Below the pieces are notes generated by a model. The model saw only the letters and a list, made by a program, of their open reading frames with translations, was not told where the DNA came from and made no database searches. A stretch of DNA of 42,242 nt from Streptacidiphilus jeojiense (GTDB taxonomy: Bacteria > Actinomycetota > Actinomycetes > Streptomycetales > Streptomycetaceae), in assembly GCF_000719095.1 (NCBI RefSeq), contig NZ_JOEH01000044.1, forward strand, positions 1 through 42,242. The letters run 5' to 3'. Below are positions 30,230 through 38,506 of this stretch, one piece after another. The stretch's first letter is position 1, and each line of letters starts with the position of its first letter. Both the position numbers and the translations under genes were made by a program.

Positions 30230-31234
30230 TCAGCCCGCGGTGATCGCGCGCAGACTCTCCTTGAGCGAACCCATCGTCGCCAGCACGGCCGTCGGCTCGT
30301 AGCCGCAGTGCGCCATGCAGTTGTCGCAACGGGGGTCCTTGCCGCGGCCGTAGTTGTCCCACTCGGTGCTGTCCAGCAGCTCCTGGTAGGTGTCCACGTA
30401 GCCGTCGGACATCAGGTAGCAGGGCTTCTGCCACCCCTTCAGCGAGTAGGACGGGATCGCCCAGGGGGTGCACTCGAAGTCGACCTTGCCCTCGAGGAAG
30501 TCCAGGTAGAGCGCCGAGTGGTTGAGCCGCCAGCTCTTGCGGCGGCCGTCGGCGAACGCCTTCTTGAACATCGCCCTGGTCTGCTCCACGCCCAGGAAGC
30601 GATCCTGGTCGGGGGCCTTCTCGTAGGCGTATCCGGGCGAGATCTGCATCCGGTCGACCTTCAGGTCGTCGTTGAGGTACTGCAGCACCTCGATGACGTC
30701 CTGCGGGCTGTCGTTGTTGAAGAAGGTGGAGTTGGTGAACACCGTGAAGCCGGCCGCCTTGGCCTGCTTGATGGCCTCGATGGCCTGGTCGAACACGCCG
30801 ACCTTGCTCACCGACTCGTCGTGCCGCTCGCGCAGCCCGTCGATGTGCACCATCCAGGCGAAGTTGCGGTTCGGCTTGAACTTGTGCAGGTGCTTGGGCA
30901 GCAGCACGGCATTGGTGCAGAGCACCACGAACTTGTTCCGGTCCAGCAGCGCCTGGGTCATCTCGGCGATCTGCGGATGCATCAGCGGCTCGCCGCCGGC
31001 CAGCGACACCATCGGTGCGCCTGCCTCCTCGACGGCGCCGACGACCTTCTCGACCGTCATGCGCTGCTTGAGCATGCTGGCCGGTTCCTGGATCTTTCCA
31101 CAGCCCGCGCAGGCGAGGTTGCAGGCGAAAAGGGGTTCGACCTCCACAATCAGCGGGAACTTCTTCCGCCGAAGGATCTTCTGCTTGAGGAGGTACGTGC
31201 CCATCTTGACGGTCAGATTAAGTGGGAGTCCCAT
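30230..31234 (-). CDS. hpnH: HpnH-like radical SAM enzyme (adenosyl-hopene transferase family)
   Basis: 334 residues. The radical SAM cluster motif is Cys38-x3-Cys42-x2-Cys45 in FACNLACAGCGKIQ, followed by MVSLAGGEPLMHPQI (GGE SAM-binding motif). MISPGYAYEKAPDQ-like (here MQISPGYAYEKAPDQ), KSWRLNHSALYLDFLEGKV, CYLMSDGYVDTYQELL and the C-terminal cysteine cluster DPRCDNCMAHCGYEPTAV match HpnH along the full length. HpnH joins the 5'-deoxyadenosyl group to diploptene, making adenosylhopane, the first step to extended hopanoids. ATG 31234 is chosen (GGAG 9 bases upstream); GTG 31240 is possible. Normally hpnH adjoins ispG; here it stands 27 kb from the ispG-dxs end, alone and divergent from a tetR gene, so it may be a second copy with its own substrate or control. 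The symbol reflects family only. Confidence 0.85.
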   Translation of the reverse strand: MGLPLNLTVKMGTYLLKQKILRRKKFPLIVEVEPLFACNLACAGCGKIQEPASMLKQRMTVEKVVGAVEEAGAPMVSLAGGEPLMHPQIAEMTQALLDRNKFVVLCTNAVLLPKHLHKFKPNRNFAWMVHIDGLRERHDESVSKVGVFDQAIEAIKQAKAAGFTVFTNSTFFNNDSPQDVIEVLQYLNDDLKVDRMQISPGYAYEKAPDQDRFLGVEQTRAMFKKAFADGRRKSWRLNHSALYLDFLEGKVDFECTPWAIPSYSLKGWQKPCYLMSDGYVDTYQELLDSTEWDNYGRGKDPRCDNCMAHCGYEPTAVLATMGSLKESLRAITAG

Positions 31235-31283
31235 GATCACTGTCTCCGTTCCCCCGGGCCCCAGGGTTGGTGCCCTCCACTAA

Positions 31284-31298
31284 CATACAGTCTGTATG
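31284..31298. promoter_or_regulatory. Candidate TetR operator, perfect palindrome CATACAG-T-CTGTATG
   Basis: A perfect 7-1-7 palindrome in the 79-base gap between the divergent HpnH-like and tetR genes. It covers an in-frame ATG (31296) of the tetR gene, which argues that the real start is the ATG at 31314. Repressor binding here would block both promoters. Confidence 0.75.
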
Positions 31299-31313
31299 GA
31301 ACAGGATGTAGGT

Positions 31314-31973
31314 ATGTCAGTGCCCAGGATCAGGCGAAGCCGAAGCGCGGAGCACGTTGCGGACACCCGGCGTGCGCTCCTGCGCGCGGCGCGTGAGCTG
31401 TTCGCCGAGCGCGGTTATGCCGCGACCGGGACGGAGGACATCGTGGCCGCCGCCGCGGTGACCCGTGGTGCGCTCTACCACCACTTCAAGGACAAGGCGG
31501 ACCTGTTCCGTGCGGTGATGGCCGAGTGCGCCCAGGAGATGGCGGAGCGCCTGGTCGCCCAGGAGACCGCCCGCGCCGAGACCAACCCCGGCGACGCCTG
31601 GCAGCTGCTGCGCAGCGGCTTCCAGTCCTTCCTGGACGCCTGCAACGACGCGCAGTTCCAGCGCATCGTACTGATCGAGGGCCCCGCCGTGCTGGGGCAC
31701 AGCGCCTGGGACGCCCTGGTGGAGGAGCACGGCTACGTGCTGCTGGCCGAGGCGCTGACCGACGCCATCCGCGAGGGCAACGTCGACGACCTGCCGGTCG
31801 GGCCGCTGACCCGGATGCTGGCGGCGCTGATCTCCGAGGCCAGCCTCTACATCGCCCGCGCCGACGACCATGTCAGGGCGCGCCAGGAGGCGGGTCTGGT
31901 ACTGGAGCGACTGCTGATCGGATTGGGACGCGTCCCGGGCGTGTCGCCGGCGCTTGTTACCGGCCAGTCATAA
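31314..31973 (+). CDS. TetR-family regulator next to the HpnH-like gene
   Basis: 219 residues from ATG 31314, which has AGGA 7 bases upstream; ATG 31296 lies within the palindrome. A basic start (MSVPRIRRSRS) precedes the classical TetR helix-turn-helix: RRALLRAARELFAERGYAATGTEDIVAAAAVTRG (in parts ALLRAARELFAERGY and TRGALYHHFKDKADLFRAV). The C-terminal domain (QFQRIVLIEGPAVLGHSAWD, EEHGYVLLAEALTDAI, MLAALISEASLYIARAD) matches the large TetR subgroup with the LIEGPAVLG ligand segment. It is divergent from the HpnH-like gene and lies 102 bases upstream of the monooxygenase gene on its own strand, so it may control either or both. Confidence 0.92.
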   Translation: MSVPRIRRSRSAEHVADTRRALLRAARELFAERGYAATGTEDIVAAAAVTRGALYHHFKDKADLFRAVMAECAQEMAERLVAQETARAETNPGDAWQLLRSGFQSFLDACNDAQFQRIVLIEGPAVLGHSAWDALVEEHGYVLLAEALTDAIREGNVDDLPVGPLTRMLAALISEASLYIARADDHVRARQEAGLVLERLLIGLGRVPGVSPALVTGQS

Positions 31974-32075
31974 GTCTTCCCGCGCGGGCCGCGGTGCCCT
32001 ACCCTCCTGATTGCGCCACTGATTACTGGCATGGTTTTGCCGGCACGGTGGACCAGGCCCGCCGAGAGGAGTTCG

Positions 32076-33620
32076 ATGAGCAGCAGTGCCGAAGAACCGG
32101 TGCAGCACGTCCGGGTCGCCGTCGTCGGTTCCGGCTTCGGGGGTCTCGGGGCCGCGGTGCGGCTGCGCGAGGCGGGGGTCACCGACTTCGTCGTCCTGGA
32201 GCGGGCCGGCTCGGTCGGCGGGACCTGGCGCGACAACAGCTACCCGGGCTGTGCCTGCGACGTCCCCTCGCACCTGTACTCGTTCTCCTTCGCGCCCAAC
32301 CCGGACTGGCCGCGCACCTTCTCCGGGCAGCCGGAGATCCGGGCCTACCTGGAGCGCATCGCCGACCGCTTCCGGCTGCGGCCGCACCTGCGCCTCCACC
32401 ACGAGGTGCTGGGCGCCCGCTGGGACGCCGGGCGGACCCGCTGGGAGCTGGACACCAGCCAGGGCCGCTACACCGCCGAAGTGCTGGTCGCCGCCGGCGG
32501 GCCGCTGTCCGACCCGGTCGTGCCGGACCTTCCCGGCCTGGACGGCTTCCCCGGCGAGGTGTTCCACTCGTCCCGCTGGAACCACGACTACGACCTGACC
32601 GGCAAGCGGGTCGCGGTGGTCGGCACCGGCGCCTCCGCGATCCAGATCGTGCCGGCGATCCAGCCCCGGGTCGGGAAGCTGGTGCTGCTGCAGCGCACCC
32701 CGCCGTGGGTGATGCCCCGGATGGACCGCGACATCACCGCCGCCGAACGCCGGCTGTACCGGCTGCTGCCGGTGACCCAGCGGGCCCTGCGCACCGCGCT
32801 GTGGGCCGTCAGGGAGGGCCAGACCGGCATGTTCACCAAGCGCCCGGCGCTGCTGCGGCTGGCCGAGCGGCTCGCCAAGCGCAACCTGGACGCCCACATC
32901 AAGGACCCGGCGCTGCGGGCCAGGCTCACCCCCGACTACCGCTTCGGCTGCAAGCGGGTGCTGCTGTCCACCAGCTACTACCCGGCGCTGGCGCAGCCCA
33001 ATGTGGAGGTGGTCGCCTCCGCGCTGAAGGAGGTGCGCGGCAGCACCGTGGTCGGCGCCGACGGCAGCGAGCACGAGGTGGACGCGATCGTCTTCGGCAC
33101 CGGGTTCCACGTCACCGACATGCCCATCGGCGAGCGGATCACCGGCGCGGCCGGACGCACCCTGGCCGAGGAGTGGAAGGACGGCATGGTCGCGCTGCGC
33201 GGCACCACCGTCAGCGGCTTCCCCAACCTGCTGATGGTGATCGGCCCCAACACCGGTCTGGGCACCAGCTCCATGGTGCTGCAGATCGAGTCCCAGCTGA
33301 ACTACCTGGTCGACTACCTGCGCCGGCTGGACGCCACCGGCAGCGCCGCGCTGGACCCCACCCCGGAGGCCCAGCGGCGCTGGAACGAGGAGGTGCAGCG
33401 GCGGATGGCCACCACGGTGTGGAGCACCGGCGGCTGCAACAGCTGGTACCTGGACGCCAACGGCACCAACACCACGCTGTGGCCCGGCACCACCGCCCGC
33501 TTCCGCCGCGAGACCAGGACCGTCGACCTCGCCGAGTACCGACTCGTCAGCAAGCAGGCCCCGTCGGCCCCCGCTGCCGCAGACGCCCCCGCTGCCGCGG
33601 ACGCCCGCGCAGACGCCTGA
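32076..33620 (+). CDS. Baeyer-Villiger-type flavin monooxygenase
   Basis: 514 residues from ATG 32076 (AGGAG 5 bases upstream). First Rossmann motif GSGFGG (18-23) binds FAD; GGTWRDNSYPGCACDVPSHL is the standard BVMO block; the fingerprint FxGxxxHxxxW is complete as FPGEVFHSSRW (158-168); GTGASA (183-188) binds NADPH; FGTGFHVTDMP closes the FAD domain. The residue after the fingerprint Trp is Asn where Pro or Asp is usual. Such enzymes insert oxygen next to a ketone (to an ester/lactone) or oxidise aldehydes, sulfides or amines. The end has an Ala/Pro-rich tail (APAAADAPAAADARADA). An SDR follows after 15 bases, so the pair may oxidise an alcohol to a ketone and then to an ester. Substrate unknown. 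Confidence 0.92.
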   Translation: MSSSAEEPVQHVRVAVVGSGFGGLGAAVRLREAGVTDFVVLERAGSVGGTWRDNSYPGCACDVPSHLYSFSFAPNPDWPRTFSGQPEIRAYLERIADRFRLRPHLRLHHEVLGARWDAGRTRWELDTSQGRYTAEVLVAAGGPLSDPVVPDLPGLDGFPGEVFHSSRWNHDYDLTGKRVAVVGTGASAIQIVPAIQPRVGKLVLLQRTPPWVMPRMDRDITAAERRLYRLLPVTQRALRTALWAVREGQTGMFTKRPALLRLAERLAKRNLDAHIKDPALRARLTPDYRFGCKRVLLSTSYYPALAQPNVEVVASALKEVRGSTVVGADGSEHEVDAIVFGTGFHVTDMPIGERITGAAGRTLAEEWKDGMVALRGTTVSGFPNLLMVIGPNTGLGTSSMVLQIESQLNYLVDYLRRLDATGSAALDPTPEAQRRWNEEVQRRMATTVWSTGGCNSWYLDANGTNTTLWPGTTARFRRETRTVDLAEYRLVSKQAPSAPAAADAPAAADARADA

Positions 33621-33635
33621 AAGGACCCCACCGGC

Positions 33636-34535
33636 ATGCCCAAGAAGTCCCTCGAAGGCCAGGTCGCCGTCGTCACCGGCGCGGCGCGCGGCGTCGGCGC
33701 CGAGCTGGCCCGAGCCCTGGCGGTGCGCGGCGCCACCGTCGCCCTGGTCGGTCTCGAACCGGAGGAGCTGGAACGCGCCGCCGCCGAGTGCGGGCCCGGA
33801 GCCGGCTGGTGGGAGGCGGACGTCACCGACCTGACGGCGCTTCAGGCCGTCGCGGAGCAGGTCGTCGAACGCTTCGGCCGGGTCGACATCGTGGTGGCCA
33901 ACGCCGGGATCGCCATCGGCGGCACCTTCCTGGACTCCGACCCGGCCGCCTTCCAGCGGGTGATCGAGGTCAACCTGCTCGGCAGCACCACCACCGCCCG
34001 GGCCTTCCTGCCCGCGCTGATCGCCTCCCGCGGCTACCTGCTGCAGATCGCCTCTCTGGCGGCGATGACCCCGGCGCCGCTGATGACCGCCTACTGCGCC
34101 AGCAAGTCCGGGGTGGAGGCCTTCGCCCACGCGCTGCGCGGGGAGGTCGCCAACCAGGGGGTCAAGGTCGGCGTCGGCTACCTCAGCTGGACCGACACCG
34201 ACATGGTGCGCGGCGCCGACGAGGACGAGGTGATGCGCGAGATGCGGGCCCACCTGCCCTGGCCGACCAACCGCACCTACCCGCTCGCCCCGGCCGTCCA
34301 GCGCATCGCCGACGGCATCGCCCACCGCTCGGTCCATGTCTACGCCCAGGGGTGGCTGCGCTCCTACCAGTTGATCAGGGGTCAGATTCCGCTGGTGCTG
34401 GGCCGGGTGGCGCCGATGCAGCTGCGCTCGCTGGAGCCGCGACTGCGGGCCACGGCCGAGGACCGCCGCGGCCTGGTCGGCCGCGGCGGCGCCGCCGACG
34501 AGCAGGCCCGGGCCGCCCGGGGCGCGGCTCGTTAG
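33636..34535 (+). CDS. SDR-family oxidoreductase, C-terminally extended
   Basis: 299 residues. TGAARGVG (14-21), NAG (89-91), Ser140 in QIASLAAM, Tyr153 and Lys157 in AYCASKSG are the SDR active-site set. It is about 50 residues longer than a classical SDR: after WTDTDMVRGADEDEVMREM it has VHVYAQGWLRSYQLIRGQIP and a basic, Ala/Arg-rich tail, an architecture often seen in SDRs paired with flavin monooxygenases in mycobacteria and streptomycetes. The gap to the monooxygenase is 15 bases (AAAGGA within it), so they are co-transcribed. Probably interconverts a hydroxyl and a ketone of the monooxygenase substrate; a lipid or terpenoid is likely but not shown. Confidence 0.88.
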   Translation: MPKKSLEGQVAVVTGAARGVGAELARALAVRGATVALVGLEPEELERAAAECGPGAGWWEADVTDLTALQAVAEQVVERFGRVDIVVANAGIAIGGTFLDSDPAAFQRVIEVNLLGSTTTARAFLPALIASRGYLLQIASLAAMTPAPLMTAYCASKSGVEAFAHALRGEVANQGVKVGVGYLSWTDTDMVRGADEDEVMREMRAHLPWPTNRTYPLAPAVQRIADGIAHRSVHVYAQGWLRSYQLIRGQIPLVLGRVAPMQLRSLEPRLRATAEDRRGLVGRGGAADEQARAARGAAR

Positions 34536-34566
34536 CGGGCGCCGACCCGGTCGGTACGGTGGGGGC

Positions 34567-35454
34567 ATGACCTCATCGACTGACGCGCGTTCGCTCCGGG
34601 TGGCTCTGCTCGGGACCGGGATCATGGGCGCGGCCATGGCCCGCAACCTTCTGAAGGCCGGTCACCAGGTGACCGTGTGGAACCGCACGCCGGAGCGGGC
34701 GCAGGCGCTGGCCGCCGACGGCGCCCGCTTCGCGGCCGACCCGGCCGAGGCCGTCCGCGACGCCGAGCTGATCCTGACCATGCTGCTGGACGGGCCCGCC
34801 GTGCTGGCGGCGATGCGGGACGCCGCGCCCGAGCTGCGGGCCGGGACGGTGTGGACCCAGTGCAGCACGGTCGGCCTGGAGGCCCTGGACGGTCTGGCCG
34901 GCTTCGCGGCGGAGCACGGCCTGGTGCTGGTCGACTCGCCGGTGCTTGGCACCCGCCAGCCCGCGGAGGCCGGGCAGCTCGCGGTGCTGGCGGCTGGTCC
35001 GGCCGAGGCCCGCCCGCTGGCTGACCAGGTGTTCGACGTGGTCGGCGGGTCCACCCGCTGGCTGTCCGAGGACGCTGCCGGGGGAGCCGCCACCCGGCTC
35101 AAGCTGGTGCTCAACGGCTGGGTGCTGACCCTGGTCAACGGCACCGCCGAGGCGCTCACCCTGGCCGAGGGGCTGGGCGTGGACCCGCAGCTGTTCCTGG
35201 ACACGGTGGCCGGCGGCGGGCTCGACGTCCCCTACCTCCAGTCCAAGGGCAAGGCGATGCTGAGCGGGGACTTCACCCCCAGCTTCACCCTGGACGGGGC
35301 GCTCAAGGACGCCCGGCTGATCGCCGCCGCCGGCGAGCAGGCCGGGGTCCTGCTGGACCTGGCCCCGGCGGCGGTGACCCGCCTGGCCCGGGCCCAGGCC
35401 CAGGGCCACGGCGGCGAGGACATGGCGGCCAGCTGGTTCGCCGGCCGGCCCTAG
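34567..35454 (+). CDS. NAD(P)-dependent beta-hydroxyacid dehydrogenase (HIBADH/6-PGDH family)
   Basis: 295 residues. The N-terminal Rossmann fold has LLGTGIMGAAMARNLLKAGH (GxGxxG) and VTVWNRTPERAQAL with the Asn-Arg pair that usually marks NADP(H). DSPVLGTRQPAEAGQLAVLAAG is the conserved substrate loop (SPVxGxxxxAxxGxL), and GAATRLKLVLNGWVL holds the catalytic Lys and the following Asn. C-terminal all-helical domain with DAPxx-type end KDARLIAAAGEQAG. Members oxidise 3-hydroxyisobutyrate or tartronate semialdehyde, or reduce glyoxylate, succinic semialdehyde or imines. It starts 31 bases after the SDR on the same strand and may belong to that operon. It is convergent with the aldo/keto reductase. 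Confidence 0.9.
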   Translation: MTSSTDARSLRVALLGTGIMGAAMARNLLKAGHQVTVWNRTPERAQALAADGARFAADPAEAVRDAELILTMLLDGPAVLAAMRDAAPELRAGTVWTQCSTVGLEALDGLAGFAAEHGLVLVDSPVLGTRQPAEAGQLAVLAAGPAEARPLADQVFDVVGGSTRWLSEDAAGGAATRLKLVLNGWVLTLVNGTAEALTLAEGLGVDPQLFLDTVAGGGLDVPYLQSKGKAMLSGDFTPSFTLDGALKDARLIAAAGEQAGVLLDLAPAAVTRLARAQAQGHGGEDMAASWFAGRP

Positions 35455-35473
35455 GGTCAAGCAGAGCTGCAGG

Positions 35474-36301
35474 TCAGTTGAGGGTGTCCGGGTCGGGGCC
35501 GATGCGGCCGGCGTCGCCCTGGTCGAGGGCGGTGACCGCGGTCAGGTCGGCCTCGTCCAGGGTGAAGCCGAAGACGTCGAGGTTCTGCCGGATCCGCTCC
35601 GGGGTGACCGACTTGGGGATCACGATGGTGCCCTGCTGCAGGTGCCAGCGCAGGATGACCTGGGCCGGGGTGCGGCCCAGCCGCTGCGCGATGCCGGTGA
35701 TCACCGGGTGCTGCAGCAGCGAGCCCTGGGCCAGCGGGCTCCAGGCCTCGGTGGCGATGCCGTGCTCGGCGTGGAAGGCGCGCAGCTCCTGCTGCTGGAG
35801 CAGCGGGTGCAGCTCGACCTGGTTGACGGCCGGCACCACGCCGGTCTCGTCGATCAGCCGGCGCAGGTGGGCGGGCTTGAAGTTGGAGACACCGATGGCG
35901 CGGGCCCGGCCGTCGGCCAGGATCTTGCCCAGCGCGCGCCAGGTGTCCAGGTAGGTGTCCCGCTCCGGGGTGGGCCAGTGGATCAGGTAGAGGTCGACGT
36001 GGTCCAGGCCGAGCTTGTCCAGGCTGGCCTCGAAGCCGGCCAGGGTCCGGTCGTGGCCCTGGTCGCTGTTCCACAGCTTGGTGGTGACGAACAGCTCCTC
36101 CCGGCGCAGCCCGGACGCGGCGATCGCGGCGCCGGTGCCCTTCTCGTTGCCGTAGATCGCGGCGGTGTCGATGCTGCGGTAGCCGGCCTCCAGGGCGGTG
36201 CCCACGGCGGCGGCGGTCTCGGCGTCCGGCACCTGCCAGACACCGAAGCCCAGCTGGGGGATCCGGACGCCGTTGTTGAGGGTGATGACGGGCTGGTTCA
36301 C
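35474..36301 (-). CDS. Aldo/keto reductase (2,5-diketo-D-gluconate reductase type)
   Basis: 275 residues, the usual AKR5-like length. The catalytic tetrad is complete: Asp45 and Tyr50 in SIDTAAIYGNE, Lys75 in TTKLWN and His108 in LIHWP. GVRIPQLGFGVWQVP opens the barrel and KSVTPERIRQNLDVFGF is the NADPH-binding end of the family. It reduces aldehydes or ketones with NADPH; named relatives include 2,5-diketo-D-gluconic acid reductases, though physiological substrates are usually unknown. The start ATG 36301 has GGACAG upstream (weak). It is preceded by a promoter-like, AT-rich gap with TTGCATA...TATTGCAA (36347-36368), likely an operator; the regulator is not in the window. Confidence 0.92.
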   Translation of the reverse strand: MNQPVITLNNGVRIPQLGFGVWQVPDAETAAAVGTALEAGYRSIDTAAIYGNEKGTGAAIAASGLRREELFVTTKLWNSDQGHDRTLAGFEASLDKLGLDHVDLYLIHWPTPERDTYLDTWRALGKILADGRARAIGVSNFKPAHLRRLIDETGVVPAVNQVELHPLLQQQELRAFHAEHGIATEAWSPLAQGSLLQHPVITGIAQRLGRTPAQVILRWHLQQGTIVIPKSVTPERIRQNLDVFGFTLDEADLTAVTALDQGDAGRIGPDPDTLN

Positions 36302-36346
36302 GAACTGTCCTTCGGTACGACGGTGTGGGGCTGCCGTCTAAACTAG

Positions 36347-36368
36347 TTGCATACGCTGGCTATTGCAA
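36347..36368. promoter_or_regulatory. Candidate operator TTGCATA-N7-TATTGCAA before the aldo/keto reductase
   Basis: TTGCA (36347-36351) and TGCAA (36364-36368) are inverted half-sites separated by 12 bases, within an AT-rich patch 46-67 bases upstream of the leftward aldo/keto reductase start. TTGCnnnnnGCAA-like sites are typical of MarR or HxlR regulators. Confidence 0.5.
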
Positions 36369-36375
36369 AATCCTG

Positions 36376-38466
36376 CTATTTCCGGTCCTGGCGCAGCGCC
36401 TGCTGCAGCCCCTCCAGCGCGACCACCAGGAAGCGGGCGTCCCGGGCCACCAGGTGCCGGGGGTCGGTGCTGTCCTCGTCCGGGTCCGGCAGTTCCTCCG
36501 CCCAGGCCTGGTACTGGAGCCGGACCGCGGTCAGGTCGACCGGCTGGCCCAGCCGGACCGCCTGGGCGGCGCGGGCGGTCTCCTGCCGGAGCACCGCGGC
36601 GAAGCGCTCCGCGCCCGGGACGGGTTCGCCGTCGCCCAGCGGCGGCAGGTGCGCCTCCAGCAGCAGGGCGGCGCGGCCCAGCCCGGCCATCGCCGAACGG
36701 GCCCCGCTGAGCTGCGAGTTCCGCAGGCCCCGGTGGCGCACCGGTTCGTCGGCCGCCTGGCCGGTGGCCGTCACCAGCTCGGCCCTGGCCTGGCGGTGGT
36801 CCAGCAGCGCCTCCCTGACGGCGCGGTAGGAGTCCGCCGACGGCGCCCCGAAGGCGGCCACCGCCGCCGCGGCGTAGCGGCCGCCGGCCTCGATGTAGGC
36901 GGCCAGCCGGTCCGGCAGCCGTACCGTCTGCCAGGTCGGGAAGACGGCGTAGGCGATCAGTGCCAGGGCCCCGCCGAGCAGGGTCTGGCCGACCCGCTCC
37001 TCGGCGGTGCTGACCAGCCCGTTGCTGTCCATGGCCAGCAGGAACACGACATAGGCGGCGATGCAGGCGCTCATCGCGGCGTAGCCGGTGAGGATGGTCA
37101 GGTAGGCGCCGCCGATGGCGGTCACGGCCAGGGCGGTGAGCACCCAGTCGTTCGGCGCGGCGGACCAGATGACCACGGAGGCGAAGACCACGCCGAGAAC
37201 GGTGCCGACGATCCGGCCCACGCCCCTGGAATAGGTCTGAGAGAAGTCGGGCCGCATCACCATCACCGCGGTCAGCGGCGCCCAGTAGCCGTGCCCGAAG
37301 GGCAGCAGCATGCCGATGGTCTCGCCGACCGCCGCCACCACCCCCACCCGGACCGCGTGCCGCAGCACCGGGGAGGACCAGCGCCAGTTGCGGCGCACCG
37401 CATGGGCGGCCACCGGCAGCAGCTCGTGCACCGAGGGACGGGACAGGCCGCCCAGCGGGGCGGAGGCGTCGCCGTCGCCGCCGGGCGACTCCAGCGAGTC
37501 CGCGGTGTCGGCCAGCAGCCCGATCAGCACCAGCCCGGACTGCCGGGCGGCTCCGGCGAGGACCGGGCCGGTCGAGCGCAGCGCCAGCGCCCGGTAGGTG
37601 CGCTCGGGGACCTCGACCGGGCGCCCGGTGCGGATGGCGCGGGCCACCGCGTCCAGCACCTCGGCCGCGGCGCCGAGGATCTCCCGGGCCCGGTCCCGCT
37701 CCGGGCCCTCCTCGGCGGCGCCGACCCGGGGGTCGGCCAGCGCCGCCATGGCCGGGCGCATCCGCTCCATGGTGCCGCGGCGGCCGCGCAGCTCGGCCGG
37801 CCGGTTCCGGGCCTGACGGCGGGTCACCGTGGCCGCGTTCCTGGCCGCCATCAGCGGGTCGGGGTCGAATCCGGCGAAGGGGTCGTGCCGCAGCCGCCGG
37901 GCGTAGTCGGCCATCGAGGCGTAGGCGTCGGCGAGGGCGTCGCGCTGGGCGCCCCAGCGCCGGATCGGCCAGACCACCACCAGCAGCGCCTGGACCACCC
38001 CGCCGACCGCGATCACCCCGGCGTGCGCCAGCGCCTGCGGGACGTTCTCGGTCAGCGCGACCACGACCAGCATCGCCGAGATGGTGTTGGTCGCGACCAC
38101 GCCCGCGGCCGGGCCGAGCGACCAGGCCAGCCCGCCCATGAACGCCCAGACTCCGACGACCAGCACGAACAGCGGCGGCCACGGTGAGGCGAGGTAGCCG
38201 ACGAAGGTGCTCAGCGACAGTCCGGCGGCCGCGGCCAGCGCCAGCAGCGGACGCGGCCGGTAGCTGCGCTGGAAGGTGGCCACCCCGGCGATGAACGCGC
38301 CGATCGCGGCGGAGGCCGCCAGCTGCGGACTGCCCAGCAGCAGCGCGCCGAACGCGGTGATCCCGGCCCCGATCGCACCGCGCAGGGCCCGCAGCGGCTC
38401 GTTGTAGGCGCGCTGCAGGGTGAAGCCGGTGCGGGCGGTGCTCTTGAGGGCCGTGGTCCAGGGCAT
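36376..38466 (-). CDS. FUSC-family membrane protein (aromatic-acid-exporter-like)
   Basis: 696 residues with two similar membrane blocks: residues about 25-165 (AAIGAFIAGVATFQ; LALAAAAGLSLSTFVGYLA; GVIAVGGVVQALLVVVWPIRRW) and about 395-520 (WAPLTAVMVMRPDFSQTYSRGVGRIVGTVLG, here in part as MVMRPDFSQTYSRGVGRIVG; WVLTALAVTAIGGAYLTILT), each followed by a long cytosolic helical region. VMRPDFSQTYSRGVGRIVGT is the hallmark of the FUSC family, which includes AaeB aromatic acid efflux and fusaric acid resistance proteins. ATG 38466 has no strong ribosome site. It lies 74 bases upstream of the aldo/keto reductase on the same strand. Substrate unknown; an efflux or envelope role is likely. Confidence 0.88.
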   Translation of the reverse strand: MPWTTALKSTARTGFTLQRAYNEPLRALRGAIGAGITAFGALLLGSPQLAASAAIGAFIAGVATFQRSYRPRPLLALAAAAGLSLSTFVGYLASPWPPLFVLVVGVWAFMGGLAWSLGPAAGVVATNTISAMLVVVALTENVPQALAHAGVIAVGGVVQALLVVVWPIRRWGAQRDALADAYASMADYARRLRHDPFAGFDPDPLMAARNAATVTRRQARNRPAELRGRRGTMERMRPAMAALADPRVGAAEEGPERDRAREILGAAAEVLDAVARAIRTGRPVEVPERTYRALALRSTGPVLAGAARQSGLVLIGLLADTADSLESPGGDGDASAPLGGLSRPSVHELLPVAAHAVRRNWRWSSPVLRHAVRVGVVAAVGETIGMLLPFGHGYWAPLTAVMVMRPDFSQTYSRGVGRIVGTVLGVVFASVVIWSAAPNDWVLTALAVTAIGGAYLTILTGYAAMSACIAAYVVFLLAMDSNGLVSTAEERVGQTLLGGALALIAYAVFPTWQTVRLPDRLAAYIEAGGRYAAAAVAAFGAPSADSYRAVREALLDHRQARAELVTATGQAADEPVRHRGLRNSQLSGARSAMAGLGRAALLLEAHLPPLGDGEPVPGAERFAAVLRQETARAAQAVRLGQPVDLTAVRLQYQAWAEELPDPDEDSTDPRHLVARDARFLVVALEGLQQALRQDRK

Positions 38467-38506
38467 GGCGCTGAGCCTAGATGTCCGACCGGCTTGTGAT
38501 GGTATG

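Noticed and set aside
31526..34570. A 1014-codon plus-strand frame over the tetR, monooxygenase and SDR genes
   Set aside because: It is out of frame with three recognisable proteins and encodes low-complexity Arg/Pro/Gly sequence.
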